Notes under the pieces: generated by a model
The model's database searches: none
What the model was told of the DNA's origin: nothing
Seen by the model: only the letters and a program-made list of their open reading frames with translations
Part shown: piece after piece, positions 36,296-49,333 of the stretch
Layout of the letters: each line of letters starts with the position of its first letter
Numbering within the stretch: the stretch's first letter is position 1
Assembly (NCBI RefSeq): GCF_036669915.1
Contig: NC_089323.1
Span: forward strand, 20,201,804 to 20,265,803
Direction of reading: 5' to 3'
From: Pocillopora verrucosa
Lineage: Eukaryota > Cnidaria > Anthozoa > Scleractinia > Pocilloporidae
Length of the DNA: 64,000 nucleotides
Program-made: the position numbers and the translations under genes

Positions 36296-39200
36296 ATGGC
36301 GAGTATCCAAGCAGATCCCTCTTTTGAGGGAAATTTGAACAGGTACATGGATTTTGATTTTACCATAGCTTGTTTGTTCTACCTTACGTGACGCTGAAAT
36401 CTAATTTCACCAAAAGATTATCAAAATTATTTAATAATATGACACGTGTGTTTCATGGACCTATTGGTATTTTCAATTTTGTACATGTACAGAGTACCGT
36501 CGTCTTGCTCTGAAAATTACAACTGCCTTCGAAATGCATCAAAGTATTTCATCTTTATATTTTTGTGGTGACTGAGCGCAATCATATTTTTTCAGGCTCA
36601 ATGTAAGCGATGAACAGTTGAAAAATCGCATGCTTATGGCAGTGCCGAAGAAAGGAAGACTCTACGATCAGTGTATTGCGTTACTGGATAGGGCTGGAGT
36701 AAAGGTAATTTGAACAAGACTTAACATTTAAAATTTTCTGTATGGTAAAGATTTACGATGACGGAACCACACAGTGGGGGGTGGCTAAGTAAATTCTGCT
36801 GTTGTGAGGGTGCGGTCACTGAACGCCGTTAGAAAAGTAGCGGCTCGATTGCCATGGAAATTCCCCCCCCCCCCCCCCTCCACTATGCAAATCTTTGAGA
36901 ACATAAGTTCCACTGAAGGTGAAATCGAAGCCGTCGAAAAATTGAGCAGTGTCGGAAAAAAAATTAATTTATTCACATCTGAAAAAAATGAGAAAGATAT
37001 GTATGGAGAACGCAGTGCTATGTCAGAAAGGTATCAATTATGCTTTTTTCTCCTGAAAAACTGTTGATCAGATGTTTATTGATAAAGAGGTCAGAACTAA
37101 AAAGTTCACAAATTCAGTTGTGTTGTCGAGAGCATTTAATATTAATTCTCTCATTTGTGGTCACTCTAAGGGTTTATAGGGTTAAGATTTTTAGTTGTGA
37201 CATTAAATCCAGTCAAATCCGTACCTTCCTTTGTGTGATCTGACATACCTCTACTTCCTGAAGAACTGCCAATACAAGTTCATTAAACAAATCATTTTCT
37301 TACAGTATCGCAAAAAAGCACGTTTGGATTTGGCTCTCTGTACTTCACTTGACAGTAAGTCATTGTCAAAACTCTAGTACTTGCACATCATAGATATGTA
37401 TTTCATTTCTCATTGCATCTTTTCCATCCTTTCCATTTGCTGCAATATGGCCTGCAAACAACTACCTGCTCCATCTAATTGTCATATGTGTGAATAATTT
37501 TCTACTCACACATAGATGATAGCAGTACATTCTTAGAGGGTATTAATTCCTACAAGTTCAAGGGATCTGCTTGTTTAAAGGCAAAATTCTGTTCATCTGT
37601 TGAATTCATGCTGCTTGAGGTCATCACAGGTCTAATTATGGTTGTTTTAACTTTCCAGTGGCTCTTGTCTTTCTCCCAGCATCGGACATTGCTCTCTATG
37701 TTAGTCAAGGAAGGTCAGTATCAGGATCTGTAGGGGAGGTTTTGTGAGTTGAGTTATAAGCCCTAAGTACCTTACTCCCTAAGACCTCAACATTAATATG
37801 AATGTTCTCTATCACATTCTTTATACATTTCTTGTGGTAGTGACAAGTAGGGTTTGTGGTACAATCAAGAGCTTTGAATCTTTAACTGGGAATGTTTCCC
37901 TTCATCTGATTTGTTTGATCTAGAGATAACTGGATGCCAGTACTTTTGAGCCGTTGATGGCATAACTCAAGACTACATCCCTTGCCTTGTCATTCAAATC
38001 TTACTTTAAGATTATTTGATATCTCCCCCTTTCCAATTAATTTTAAGGGTCTGTGTATTTGACCCAGCACATGCACAGGACTTCTTTGTTCTCGGGCTTT
38101 TTTTCTTGAACAGGACTCACAAATAAATTTGGGGCATAACATTCATATTTATAGGATGGATTCTAATAGATTTGTAGCCAAAAGAGGCTTTGTTGTACTA
38201 TTATCTGCACTCGTGGTTGAGGTAATAATGATAGATAACACTGATATTTTTTGTTAGTAATATTTACATTGATTCCTTAGAATTGACATAGGAATCACAG
38301 GACGAGATGTTGTGGCAGAAAGTGGAGGAAAAGGTAGTAGTATTTGTTGCATAATTTCTTTTAGCCCCTTTTTTTATGTTTTATATCGTATCGATTTTCT
38401 CTTCGCTTTTTTAGTTAATTTCAAACAATGTTTCTTAACCATATTGCTGAATGATTTCAGTTCATGAACTATTGAACCTTGGATTTGGCAAGTGCAGGCT
38501 GGCAGTACAGGCAAGTACTATCATTACAATTAGTTAGTTTTAAGTATCCCTTAAAATAATCAAGTTATTTTGCATGGTATACAGGCACCTGTGTCATCCA
38601 AAATTTCAAGTGCAGAGGATCTTGTTGGTATGAACATCTTTGTATTTTTTTTTTCAAATCTTAAATATGGAATGCTTAAACAGATTATAAAAATATTAAC
38701 ATCATTTTGATCTGTTTTCTTTACAGGAAAAAGAATAGTCACATCCTTTCCAAATGTCACCAGAAAGTACCTTTCTGTAAGTTCTTCATACTTGAATACC
38801 TGATTTTTGAATTTTTTAAAATTACTTTTGACATTTTTGTCATCTATCAATATTTGTATCTGCAGCAATATGATCCCAACAACACTACCACGATTAACTA
38901 TGTCAGTGGATCTGTGGAAGTAAGTCAATTGTTATTTTAATATAGCTAGAAAAATGTTCATATTTAAAACTATATTGTGTATAAAAATAAAAGCTAAGTT
39001 TTTTGTTTGTCTCACAATGTAGTCACACGTGATTTTGATTGTGACGTTTCGACTGCATACTGCTAGTCTTCTTCAGGCAATGAGGTCGACTGGTCATGCA
39101 TGATCCTATAAAGCATGATGCTCTGCTGTGATTAGTTGTTTTTTCAACAGCTCTGATTGGTGCATTTCAATCCTTGCTGTTCACTCAGTGATTTGCTCCC

Positions 39201-42125
39201 TCGGCAGTCTGCTGCCGTACGGCTCTCCTGTCGTTGTGTTTTTTTAACGTGGGCATCCACGCTTCTGGAATTTCTATTCCACTATCCCTGTTGATGTTGT
39301 TAGGGTGAAGTCTTATATGAATTGCCTCTTTGACCCTGCGCATGTGGTAATAAGGGTCACGATCAATAAACTTTACTTCGTTCCAGTGTGCATTGAAGAT
39401 AAAGGAGGGAATATGTTTTAAGACAATATATTCATGCCTTAGTTGTAGGTTCATCAAGATATGACAAATACTGATGGAAGTTTGGAGAGGACCCAAGAAG
39501 CTAGAGATATTAAAAATACTCCATAGGCTACTCTTATGCATCTTTTCCACTCTTCAGATTTCAAGCATGATTCATATCATAATTAACACATACAAATGCT
39601 ATTAGGGAATCAACCTTTTTTTTTTGTATTTTTTTTTCTGTCAGGTGGCCTGCAGCCTGGGAGTTGCTGATGCTATAGGTAAGAGTGTCAACTGATGTCA
39701 TCCTCACTGCTACATTTAGCCCCAAGCTTAGAACTCACTTTAGAATAGAAATATTACAATATAGAGGATATTACATGGCCCTGCAGTGATAGGAAATTTC
39801 TCTTCAAGTGTTGAAAATATTTTGGAGTGAGCAAAGTGAATAAGTGAAATATTTTAGTTTTCAACACCAATGAAATAGCAACAGTGATTCTTTCAAGTGT
39901 AAAGATATTATATTTTCAGGCAAAAGCTCACCTCGAGTGATCAAGACAGAATTACCCCTCACAAAAACAATACAATAGCAAGCAGACAATCAATTAGAAT
40001 AAAGGAAAATACTAATTTAATGATAATATAATATTTTCTAATACTAAATTCTTCAAACTCAAGTCACAAGAATTGTATAGCAGACAGTAAGGAGAATTAA
40101 TAATGAGATCGTGGAAGTAAAAGGGTCAAAGGTGTATTTATACATGTTAATAAATGTATCTGTCTGCAGCGGTAACAGGCTAAGTTGATTCATTATTTTA
40201 TTGACTGGTTTTTTTCTTGTTTTTTTCTTTTTTAAGTTGATCTTGTTGAAACAGGGGACACAATGAGAGCATGTGGACTAGAAATAGTATCTGAAATTAT
40301 GAAGACTGAGGTGCGATAATTGATCCATTTCTGATTAATTTATAACTAATCTTAAGGTATTAATCAGTCAATTGACTGATTAATAAATGCATCAATTTAT
40401 GAAGTATCAGGCCTGAGGCTGACACAGCTCTTTTATTATAATCATAATTAGAAGGGAGGAGAAGATTTTCAGTGGTTTCTTTCTAGTCCTCTCTACCTTT
40501 TGAAAGAGAATGTTCCCTCTGCAGTTTTGTTTCATTTGATCTTGCTTTTGAGGTTCACATAGAAAAGCATCCCTTAATTTCTGGAGAGGACTGTAATTAT
40601 AAACTATTTAACAAATGAAATAAATTAATACAGGGTTTCATTTTGGTTTTGCTCAATATGTAGGCTGTTTTGATTGCAAACCCTAAAGCCCACTTTCAGG
40701 TTAGTAGTTACAGATGGTAAGTCTTAATGTGCACAGTGACTTTGTATAATTAAATGGTATCTAGAAGTTATTAGCATTGGGTCATGAACATGCAATGCAT
40801 ATAAACTTGCAGCTCCCCTTTTCTAGCTAAAACTCTCCATGTTCAGCGGCAGATTTTGCTGTATTATATTTGAAGCACTGTCCATTTGGATCAGAATATT
40901 TGTGTGATAAAATTAAGTAGAATGATTTTAACAAGGGTTTTTATTATTTGATATCATAGGATGTTGTTAGGACAGTTACATCAAGAATTGAAGGGATCAT
41001 CCATGCAGACAAGTATGATTTTCTAACTTTTTGGAGTCACATTTTGGCTCATTTTCAATTCATAAAATGCGATTTATGGTTCCAAGCATGATTTAAAGTT
41101 TTCAATTGTGTTAATTAGATGATCATTTTGACCAGGTATGTGATGGTTGAATACAATGTGGAAAGAATAAATCTCCCAAAAGCACTGAAAATAACACCAG
41201 GAAAGGTAAGTTACATGTTGAATCACCAGTGAGTAAACTCATCAAAATGTGTTAAAATGTAGCTAAGCAGGAGATTAGAAGTTTCTTGTAAATGAATGAA
41301 GACCATATGATTAATATGTTTCTTATGATCTGCTTTTTCTCAGAGGTCTGCCACACTCTCTCCTTTGGATAATGAGGCCTGGGTAGCTGTTCAATGTATG
41401 ATTCTTCAAAATGAGGAAAATCAGGTTCTAGACAAACTGAAAGGTTAGTTTTTAACTCATAAAGTAAGGAATACCAGTATGTAGTCTCTTCTAGTTGCAT
41501 GATTTGTAAGATCTCCCAATTGAAAGAAATTACCCTAAAAACCTTACCTTGAAACTCCAAAATCACTCCTAATTATTTACTGCTTCTTCATGCTTATTTT
41601 ACAGTTTCTGGTTTCATTTTCTTACATATTGGGTAAAATTGCAAACAAAGCAGAAGGGGGCATGCCATCAACAGCATTTCAAAGGGAGGTGGTTCAGTGG
41701 CAGATTCAGTAGTGAGGGATGAGCTTTGGCCAAAAGAAAAAAAAATTCCTTTTAAATCTTTAGAGGTTAGCAGTTCTGGGGTCACCATTGTCACCTTGTC
41801 ATCAACCATATCCATCCCAATCTTTACCTCTCCCCACAATATCCATACATTATTCAGCAAACAGGTAATGAGAATATTCAAAGTTATCAGGTAAAAGCTG
41901 CTATCTTGATCTAGCACCAAGTTCTCATAACTAATTTACAAGGAAATGTGTAGCAGCTAGAGGGGAGAATTAACAATCAGATCTTGGGAGTTAAAGGGTT
42001 AAACATGCAAGCTGTTTTGCTTATACCACATTATTGATTTAGTATTATTGTACTTGTTATTGTCTATTTTAGAAATTGGTGCCTATGACATAGTGACCTT
42101 CACCATTCAGAACTGCCGTGTTTGA
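36296..42125 (+). CDS. hisG: ATP phosphoribosyltransferase, long (HisG-L/HIS1) form, animal-encoded
   Basis: Sixteen exons: 36296-36342, 36596-36704, 37306-37354, 37659-37713, 38281-38333, 38461-38510, 38585-38627, 38727-38776, 38866-38919, 39645-39678, 40237-40310, 40664-40699, 40960-41012, 41136-41205, 41344-41443, 42073-42125. They join in phase into 309 residues. The enzyme joins ATP to PRPP, the first and feedback-controlled step of histidine synthesis. Motifs in order: LMAVPKKGRLYDQ, LDLALCTSLDMALVFLPASD, DIGITGRD, VTSFPNVTRKYL, VSGSVEVACSLGVADAIVDL with ETGDT (PRPP-binding loop, about residues 184-190). The last ~90 residues are the regulatory domain of the long form, ending FTIQNCRV, very like the yeast HIS1 ending. 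No mitochondrial targeting sequence is obvious. Intron 6 has a GC donor. Introns 9, 10 and 15 contain mobile elements. Confidence 0.95.
39005..39550 (-). mobile_element. Penelope-like retroelement fragment (3' end)
   Basis: On the minus strand, 39185-39410 codes the C-terminal tail FIDRDPYYHMRRVKEAIHIR, then RDSGIEIPEAWMPTLKKHN and TAEGANH before a stop, which I recognise as the end of Penelope-like (reverse transcriptase plus GIY-YIG) proteins common in cnidarian genomes. The following sequence, down to about 39005 with GTGACGTTTCGACTGCATAC, fits the element's 3' untranslated end. The upstream part of the open frame (39411-39550) has lost similarity. It lies antisense inside hisG intron 9 and is truncated, so inactive. 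Confidence 0.75.
39921..40129. repeat. MITE copy, in hisG intron 10
   Basis: GAGTGATCAAGACAGAATTA and AATAGCAAGCAGACAATCAA match the reference copy; right end GGAAGTAAAAGGGTCAA is diverged. Confidence 0.65.
41750..42002. repeat. MITE copy, in hisG intron 15
   Basis: Right end TTGGGAGTTAAAGGGTTAA is intact and the interior has AGCAAACAGGTAATGAGAAT. The left border is blurred near 41750. Confidence 0.65.
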
Positions 42126-42335
42126 TGACAGGGTTACTTCTAATTTAGAAGTACATATTATAACTCTAGGAATTTTATGTAACGTAGGAATATTTAATAA
42201 TGGTTATTACCTGTAAGGTACTTTAGTTAGCATATCTCACCTTTGTAGACTTAACATATTTATTGTGTCTAACTTAAGAAATATTTTTCTAGTAAAAATG
42301 GCATCTAATATTAATATTGAATTAACATCTGTTGT

Positions 42336-42530
42336 TTTAACTAGTTAACTCCAGAAGTGACTGACAACCTCTTACTATAATATCCAAACATTATCCAGCA
42401 AATAGGCAATGAGAATATACTCAAACTTAACAGGTAGAAGTTATCTTTATCATCCATGTCACTGATTTAGAAGGGAATTTGTAGCAGCTAGAGAGGATTG
42501 ACAATCAGATCTTGGGGATTAAAGGGTTAC
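42336..42530. repeat. MITE copy, TTAA/CCCT..AGGG family
   Basis: AGTTAACTCCAGAAGTGACT at the left and GGGGATTAAAGGGTTA at the right, interior ATCCAGCAAATAGGCAATGA. It lies about 210 bp past the hisG stop. Confidence 0.65.
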
Positions 42531-43082
42531 ATGGTTAAAATGACGAGATATTGTCATAACACTCAATGATGTAAAATCATATTAGTTCTGTAGTAAAACT
42601 GCCACCTGTTTTGATGCTGTGTTTGTAAAATGTCCTATAACGATGTATTTATTTTTCAGAATGGTGTATTTTAAGGCAAAAAGTTAATTTTTCAAAGGTA
42701 TCTCTAAAAAAGAGTGAAGGAGTTTAAAGCATGGGTAGACATGTATCATTACTGACAGTATTTGTGCCTTGTTTTAAGGATGTTATACTTTTGTTCTGGA
42801 TCACTTTACAAGAAGTAAAAATGAGAGAATTAATATTAAATGTTCCAAGCAACATATCTGCATTTGTGAACTTTTTCATAATCATGTCCTCTGGACCAAT
42901 AAACATCTGATCAGCAGTTTTTCAGTTGGACACAGCATAATTGATATCTTTCTGACTTAACATTGTGTTCTTCTGGTCAAGACAGCGAGTCTTAAAGTGC
43001 CTCTGATCACCCAGAAGGATAGAGAGACATACAAACAGGTAGTTCAGTACTTGAATGTGATATTTAAGAGCTGTTTTAATTA

Positions 43083-43185
43083 GCAAAACACTAGGGGGTG
43101 GGAGTAGGTAAATTGAGCAAATACTGGGGGGGGGTAAGTAGGTAGGTTGAGCAAACACCAGGGGATGGAGGTGGGAAAATTGAAA
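43083..43185. repeat. Short G-rich minisatellite
   Basis: Two to three imperfect copies of a unit of about 45-50 bases with GGTAGGTTGAGCAAACACCA or GTAGGTAAATTGAGCAAATA followed by a G-run. Confidence 0.6.
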
Positions 43186-43361
43186 TTGACTTGTTTTGTA
43201 CATTCTTACTGAAGCCACGCATCAACTGATAAGTAAATTGTCTGGTAAACTGGATTTTGTTGGTGTTTGTCTTACTAAAATTGACTTCCTTGTGATCATT
43301 TTTTGCTTGATGTTGTCTCTGGATGTTTGTGAGAAGTTGGATGTGGATCATTTATTTAAGA

Positions 43362-43440
43362 ATTATAGGTGTGCAGCATTTTACCTGTAATGATATTGAT
43401 TTCTTTACAGTTTGAATGTTGTAATGCCTTTATTTCTACA
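43362..43440. repeat. Dispersed 75-80 bp duplication, copy 1
   Basis: GGTGTGCAGCATTTTACCTG and ACAGTTTGAATGTTGTAATG recur with about 80% identity at 44162-44240. Confidence 0.6.
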
Positions 43441-43894
43441 TCTACAAGATCAACAACAGTCAGCACTTCACAAATTCATCATTAAAAAGTTTCTCAACAG
43501 CTATGGAACATGTGACAGAATTTTTATGGTTTTCATTAAGACTCTAATTAAGGTAGAATTTTTCATGACAATTGAAGAATAAAAATTGAACATTGATCAG
43601 AAAGTACTGGTAATATTAAAGAAAATTATGACAATTTAAAAACTTATTTAATAGTGTTGAACATGTTAGTAACAGGTACGTGTATCTTTACATTAATGAA
43701 TGTCAGGTTGATTCCATTCCAAAAATCATTCATACCATTCAATGTTTTCAATTATTGCATTGCAAGTTGTAGTCTCCTGAGAAAAACATTTCTTGCATGT
43801 CAAAATTAATTTCAGGTATAAATCTTTACCAGTATCAAATACTTTTTTGGCAGAGGTAATCTCCGTAAATAATGATTTGAAATAATTTCTGTTC

Positions 43895-46800
43895 CTAGGA
43901 TTTCTTTTCTTTTGTGACAATGGACTGTAAAGTATATGGTATAGTAAACTGAATATAATTAAAGTAACACAGAAAAGCTAAGAAATGTGCACAGGAATAG
44001 AGAGAGATGAGTACAGGCCAGAGGTCTGGGTACCGTTTGGGGGGCTGAACAACTGCTGATCCAATGTGTAAACCCAAGGCTCCAATCACTGACAGAACAA
44101 ACTGAAAAAAGATTTGGTACAAGAAAATCTCATGGAAAGAAACAGGAGTTTGATTACCATTATGAATTAAAGGTGTGCAGCATTTAAACTGTACAGATGT
44201 TGATGTCTCTACAGTTTGAATGCTGTAATGCATTTAACTCTTCATAACCATGATCAATCATGTATTCTGTTTGGTAACTCTATCAGAGTTCACAATGAAA
44301 GTCTACAACACTGCTTTCACCCATTCATTCCCATGACCTTCGTATCAGTTCTCAGCACTGTCTACCATACATTAAATAAAATTTTAACCCTGAAAATTTG
44401 GTGTAAAACCAAACCTTATATCATGGAATGATTTTCAGTTCCCTCTTTTGCATCATCACCTATCTCATTGGAGAATATATCAATAGTTGGGCTCTTCAAG
44501 AAGTAACTGGCTCAATTTTAATGGTGTGTGGATTGTACAGAATGAACAACTCACCAAACTTTGTTTAAGTGGTTCTACCTTGTTGAGCTCAAACACATGA
44601 TAAGCAATGGTGTAGAAAAACAACATGCATGAAATATAGGGTAGAGACAAACCATCCTTCAGTAGTAAGGGCCACATGCTGGAAAATAAAATAAGTTATT
44701 AATTATTGATAGTAATTACTCTTAGTAATCATTGTGTTGGGTGACTCTAGCTGCAGAATTCAGCTTGGTACCAAAGGCAATGGAAAAAATATTGCAGGAG
44801 GATGTTAGTACCTACCCAGCCATCTGGGAGGGGAGGGGTTAAGTCAAGTCTCCCTTGACCAAAACACCCATTGCTTGATAACTAGAGGAAGCCTACATCA
44901 AGGTGGGGGGGGGGGGGCTATTCACAGTAGAGATTTCATGGTGAAGACAAGCTAATTTTACATTATGATTGACTGAAGGCTGACTAATGAGACATTCAAT
45001 TGACAGTAAGTTTTACTGAAAGACATTAATTACAGACTGCAAAACTTAAATTGTTTTATCACCAACCTGAAAGTAGAGATGACTAAGAACCACACACACT
45101 CAAAGGGTTTATAGTGAAGCAGAAGACAAACAGGTCTGAAGTGATCAATAAGAAAACATGAATTATTTAAGTATTACTGTTGTCATATGTTGTCAAATAA
45201 CAGTCACAAACAGAATAAAAATCAATCTGATCAGAAGCTGTCATAGCACTCCTTAGCTTAACATGGGAACACAATCAGAAGAAACTTCCTTTGCGAGATT
45301 AATTGTTAAAAAGAACGGTACTTACAGTGCTGCTAACAAAATTGATTTTTCATGCACTTGATAGGAAAAAAGGAAAAATGCCAATGAAGAATTCACCTGG
45401 AATTTAAGTAATAGACAAATTATAAGATGGTAGAAAAACATTATGGAATCACTTTAAATCAAGAGTCAATTTAAAGTCTGAAGTATTCTTCAGGTAGAAG
45501 GGATGTTACTTGATTCTTCTGTAAGGTCAACCTTAGATGATCACATTGCAAAGACAATGACATTTAAGACAAATTGTGCTGCTGCCTTTGGCATTTTAGT
45601 TCATAACATTCAGGTGAACTAGATCCTTACCAAGGCTAAAACAAATCGGTCTATCATTGGATTCTTTAGCAAATTCAGTGAGGATGGTAGGCAAGTTATG
45701 ATTGTTGACCAGAAGCTGCAAGGGAAGGATGAATAATAAAGAGAGAAGATTAAAAATAAAAATAAAAAAATTGAAAAAAATGCGTATTTTGTTAGGTTTA
45801 TTAGCCTTAACGTTAATATTTTGACGTCCCCTATTTCTTACCACTTATTTTACAAATCTAATTCCTGAAAATTCTTTCATGTATCATTGAGTGAATGATG
45901 TATTCTTACCTGAGTCTTATAATCTGAGTTTGTGAGAGTATTTTTTTTACTTTAATTAGAACAGAGATTGAGCACCAAATGTTGGCCACCTTGTCCTTGT
46001 AAAGGAATGATAAAAATACAAGTTAGATTAATACTTTCAATATCCACACAATGCATTAGACTGTTACAGATTGTTATTGGATGACATGAAAGTTTGATAT
46101 CTACCTCAAAGATACCTCTGGCAAATGGAAAAAGTCTGTGGAGAACTTGTAAAATCATTGGTAATCCAGTCAAAAATGGTAACCAACTGAAAATTCACAA
46201 TCACAAACAAAAGTACAAACAAAAATTCATTAATTGAAAAATTAATTTATTGTTAAATTAAAATGACTGAATTAATGAAAAATTATTTCAAGGGTGATTG
46301 CAATTTGTCACTTACCAAAGAACAAATGTTAAAACAACCACAATCCCAATTTTTGCAATATTAAATATTCTTGAGAACCTATGTAAACAATCAACAGATT
46401 AAGTCTTAGTTGCAGGATCAGTGTTGACAGCAAAACACCATAGAGTGAATAAACATATGTTACAAATAATAAAACCTACATATAAAGCAATCCCTGTTAG
46501 AGTTAGAATGTTTAGAATCTGTTCATCAATATGCACTTGAAACATCTTCAACCTTACTCTAGCTCAGCTCAAGTTATATTACTTAAATTGTGTGATTAAC
46601 AAAAATACTTACCAAGAATTTTGTTTCCATGATTTCCCTAATAAATAGAAAAAAAAGGGGAGAGCATGATAAAGTTCCATCTGTTTGTAGTTTAACGCCA
46701 GTGTAAAAGCAATTGAGCCCAGCAAATCATGATCACAAGCCAGTCCTATAACTCCCCACAGAGCTAAACCAAGGCTGATTGAATTATATCTGAATCAGTC

Positions 46801-49333
46801 AGTTAAGGAAAAAAAAAGTTGCATTTTAAGGCAACTTTATATTTTTAAAAATAACACAATCCAGTGATGTTATGTACTTTTACTTGAAAAAACCCTAAAA
46901 GTGACTAGCATCTAATTTCTCCCAACAGTAATACTGCTCAATCATTCATTACAATCATGAGAATAAAGAAAATGATCACCAACCTATGGAAGTTTGATTG
47001 TTAAATAAATTATCCTTGTTAGTACCAAACATATGTATAGAGAACAGTATGGAGAATATGCCTACTTATGTTGGGGTTACAAGAGTTAAAAAACACGTCT
47101 TTAAATCTGAGTATACACTGCACAGTAACCTTTTCTTTCAATTTTCTTTCAACAATTTTAAAAAATTTTGCTGCATTGGCCAGGCACCCTCTTTAATTAA
47201 TTTATGGAAGGTCAGGCATAGGACACCCTAAAAAGACAATTCTGAAATTGATGCATTGTCTTTTCATATCAAATATCTTCCATCAGGTTGGATTATGAAA
47301 AACAAGGTTGGATACTGGAAGTGACCATGGTCAATAAGGATAAGTCCTGGGTAGAATAACACAGTAGCTGCAGTAAGAACCTAGAAATTAATGGAAAAAG
47401 TTATTTGGTACAAACATTTCATATCTTTGACGAAGATATCATTATGATCAAAAATTAACTAACATTTAGATGAAAGCCTTGGAAAACAGTGAATTGTTAG
47501 GAAGCTTTAATACAAAATGTTTGAGACTATGGTACATTTTAAGGGGCTCAGAATCCACAGGGGAATCCATCCTTTACTCCCTCTACGCTAATCTTTATGC
47601 ACAAGTTCACACTCCGAATGTAACTTTGCAATGAAGAGGCCTGCACATCACCCTGCTTGTCTTAGATACCAAATGCTGTCATTACCTTGTTGATGACTGG
47701 TTTCCTTCTCAAGCAAACAAAAGCAAAAACTAAGACTGCTGGAATATACACCAATATATCTGCTATAACAACTGAAAAAATCAAAACAGCAAGTTAACTA
47801 TGAGATAAACTTGACTTAAATTTCCTACTCAGCAGTTGCACTTATAATTGTAAAAATCAAATTACAAGACTCAGTATGATTCTATAAATCAGTTCACCTG
47901 TATGCCTCATAAACAGTTTATGCGTGTGACTTTCATGTCCCCTGGACTTGTTGAGTGCAACCCAGTTTGGATTTATCTTGTTAGCTCTGCAATATAAAGA
48001 AAATATCATTATGATAGTGTCAGTGTTTGGAATTAGGTACTAATGTGTGTGAATTTCTTAAGAGCTCTACAAACATTACATCCTGGAACCAAGAGAATCT
48101 CTTACTACAGTTATGTTAAACCTGCAGTTGAGCACCATGTTCTGAGGGTTAACCTTCTTAATCTTGGGAGTGATCAAAAATGAATTTCTCCCCTCATTGA
48201 AAAAAATAAAAGGCAGAGGGAGTGGAAAATTTAAATGTAAATCATAGGAGTGAAAGGATCATTGCTGTCTGAAACAGAGATTCAAGAATTATTTTTAATT
48301 GAAGTACTCACATGAAGCCACAAACCCAGCTGTGGTATGCAGTGAGCGGAGGGTAATCCAAGCCCCAATACATTAAGTCATTATTGGTTGTGTTTGTGTA
48401 CCTTCCAAAAAATATTGATATTTTTTATAAAGTTACATTGCAATCATTGACCACTCATCAACTCTCTGATACTCAGTACTGATAAGTACAAGAAGAAAAA
48501 AATAATCTTTATAATTTTAATCCACTCATAACAGGGCATGTAATGAAATTATAAAAATTTTTCTCCACCCTGACATTCAAGTCTTAAAACTAGTCATCAA
48601 CAAATGTAAGGTCTGCAGTCAGGGGAATCACCCATCAGTTCTTGGGAGAGATATTGTGGGTAAATAGGTTTCTTCCAACTATCACGAATAAGTCTTCGAA
48701 GGTCTGAACAATACATGATCCTTAATCGCATTGTCTTTTCACGTGGCCAATACTTAGAGGCCATCCTCTTTAGCTTTCCTCGTTAGAACTTGGAAGTTTC
48801 GAGGGTTCAAGTTCTTCTTTAAATTTATAACGATTTTCCTTCTTCCGTCAAAACCAAACACAAGCATCCAGAATATTTTTCCTTGCAGCAGCTGTTCTCA
48901 GTACCATTCTTATCCGGATGATCAAAGCAATCGATCAAATGTAATTTTCTCAGAGAGAAATCACGATTTTCGTCGACATGACTTTCCGACCTGCTGATCA
49001 GACACATCACTCTCACCTATGGCTACATGTACATGCAACCGATAAAAGGCACTTAATAACACAGGATTACCACTCATCAAACGGAAGATTGTATGTTATT
49101 TCCATCCAGTGTCGCTGTGCTTCATAATCTCCAAACATTGGGGGTTTTCCCTTTCCTGAGAAACAAATTCAGCAAAAGCAAGCGCGCGTGTAAATTTCAA
49201 AACATTATCTCCACGAGATCGCAGAAGAGAACTTCAATTTCAAGGTACCTGAATAGGTGCTTAGAGACACACACCACCGCACAAGAATATTGGCTAGAAC
49301 GCAAAGCACCACTGCATAAAATGTTGCAGCCAT
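43895..49333 (-). CDS. ALG6: Dolichyl-P-Glc:Man9GlcNAc2-PP-dolichol alpha-1,3-glucosyltransferase
   Basis: Fifteen exons, read downward: 49249-49333, 49071-49155, 48312-48401, 47898-47986, 47686-47771, 47316-47380, 46613-46789, 46316-46378, 46105-46186, 45910-45995, 45631-45715, 45326-45396, 45067-45135, 44555-44678, 43895-44101. They join in phase into 487 residues (human ALG6 about 507). ALG6 adds the first glucose to the lipid-linked N-glycan precursor on the lumenal side of the ER. Signatures in order: [19 protein letters not shown] with the acidic pair of GT-C enzymes, [86 protein letters not shown], and [13 protein letters not shown] near the end. Multiple hydrophobic segments fit a multi-pass protein. 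The exact end of exon 14 (44555) has one in-frame alternative at 44579. Confidence 0.93.
44162..44240. repeat. Dispersed 75-80 bp duplication, copy 2 (ALG6 intron 14)
   Basis: GGTGTGCAGCATTTAAACTG and ACAGTTTGAATGCTGTAATG, paired with 43362-43440 about 800 bp away in the same orientation. Confidence 0.6.
46889..47090. repeat. MITE copy, in ALG6 intron 6
   Basis: AAACCCTAAAAGTGACTAGC at the left, TACTGCTCAATCATTCATTA inside and GGGGTTACAAGAGTTAA at the right; second subfamily. Confidence 0.6.
48149..48260. repeat. Shortened MITE copy, in ALG6 intron 3
   Basis: Left end GGTTAACCTTCTTAATCTTGG with GAGTGATCAAAAATGAATTT and a right end ATAGGAGTGAAAGGATC; only about 110 bp remain, as if internally deleted. 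Confidence 0.45.

Larger units (their letters stand above)
42126..43894. other. Convergent 3' spacer between hisG and ALG6
   Basis: About 1.8 kb between tail-to-tail genes. It holds a MITE (42336-42530), a short G-rich minisatellite (43083-43185) and one copy of a small duplicated block (43362-43440). AATAAA occurs close after neither stop with certainty. No exon. Confidence 0.5.

Noticed and set aside
38560-38928. 122-codon minus-strand open frame
   Set aside because: Antisense to hisG exons 7-9, which have full splice and homology support.
36296-42125. Idea that the HisG gene is microbial contamination or from an algal symbiont
   Set aside because: It has many short GT-AG introns like its neighbours, the same MITE family in its introns, and lies between typical animal genes.
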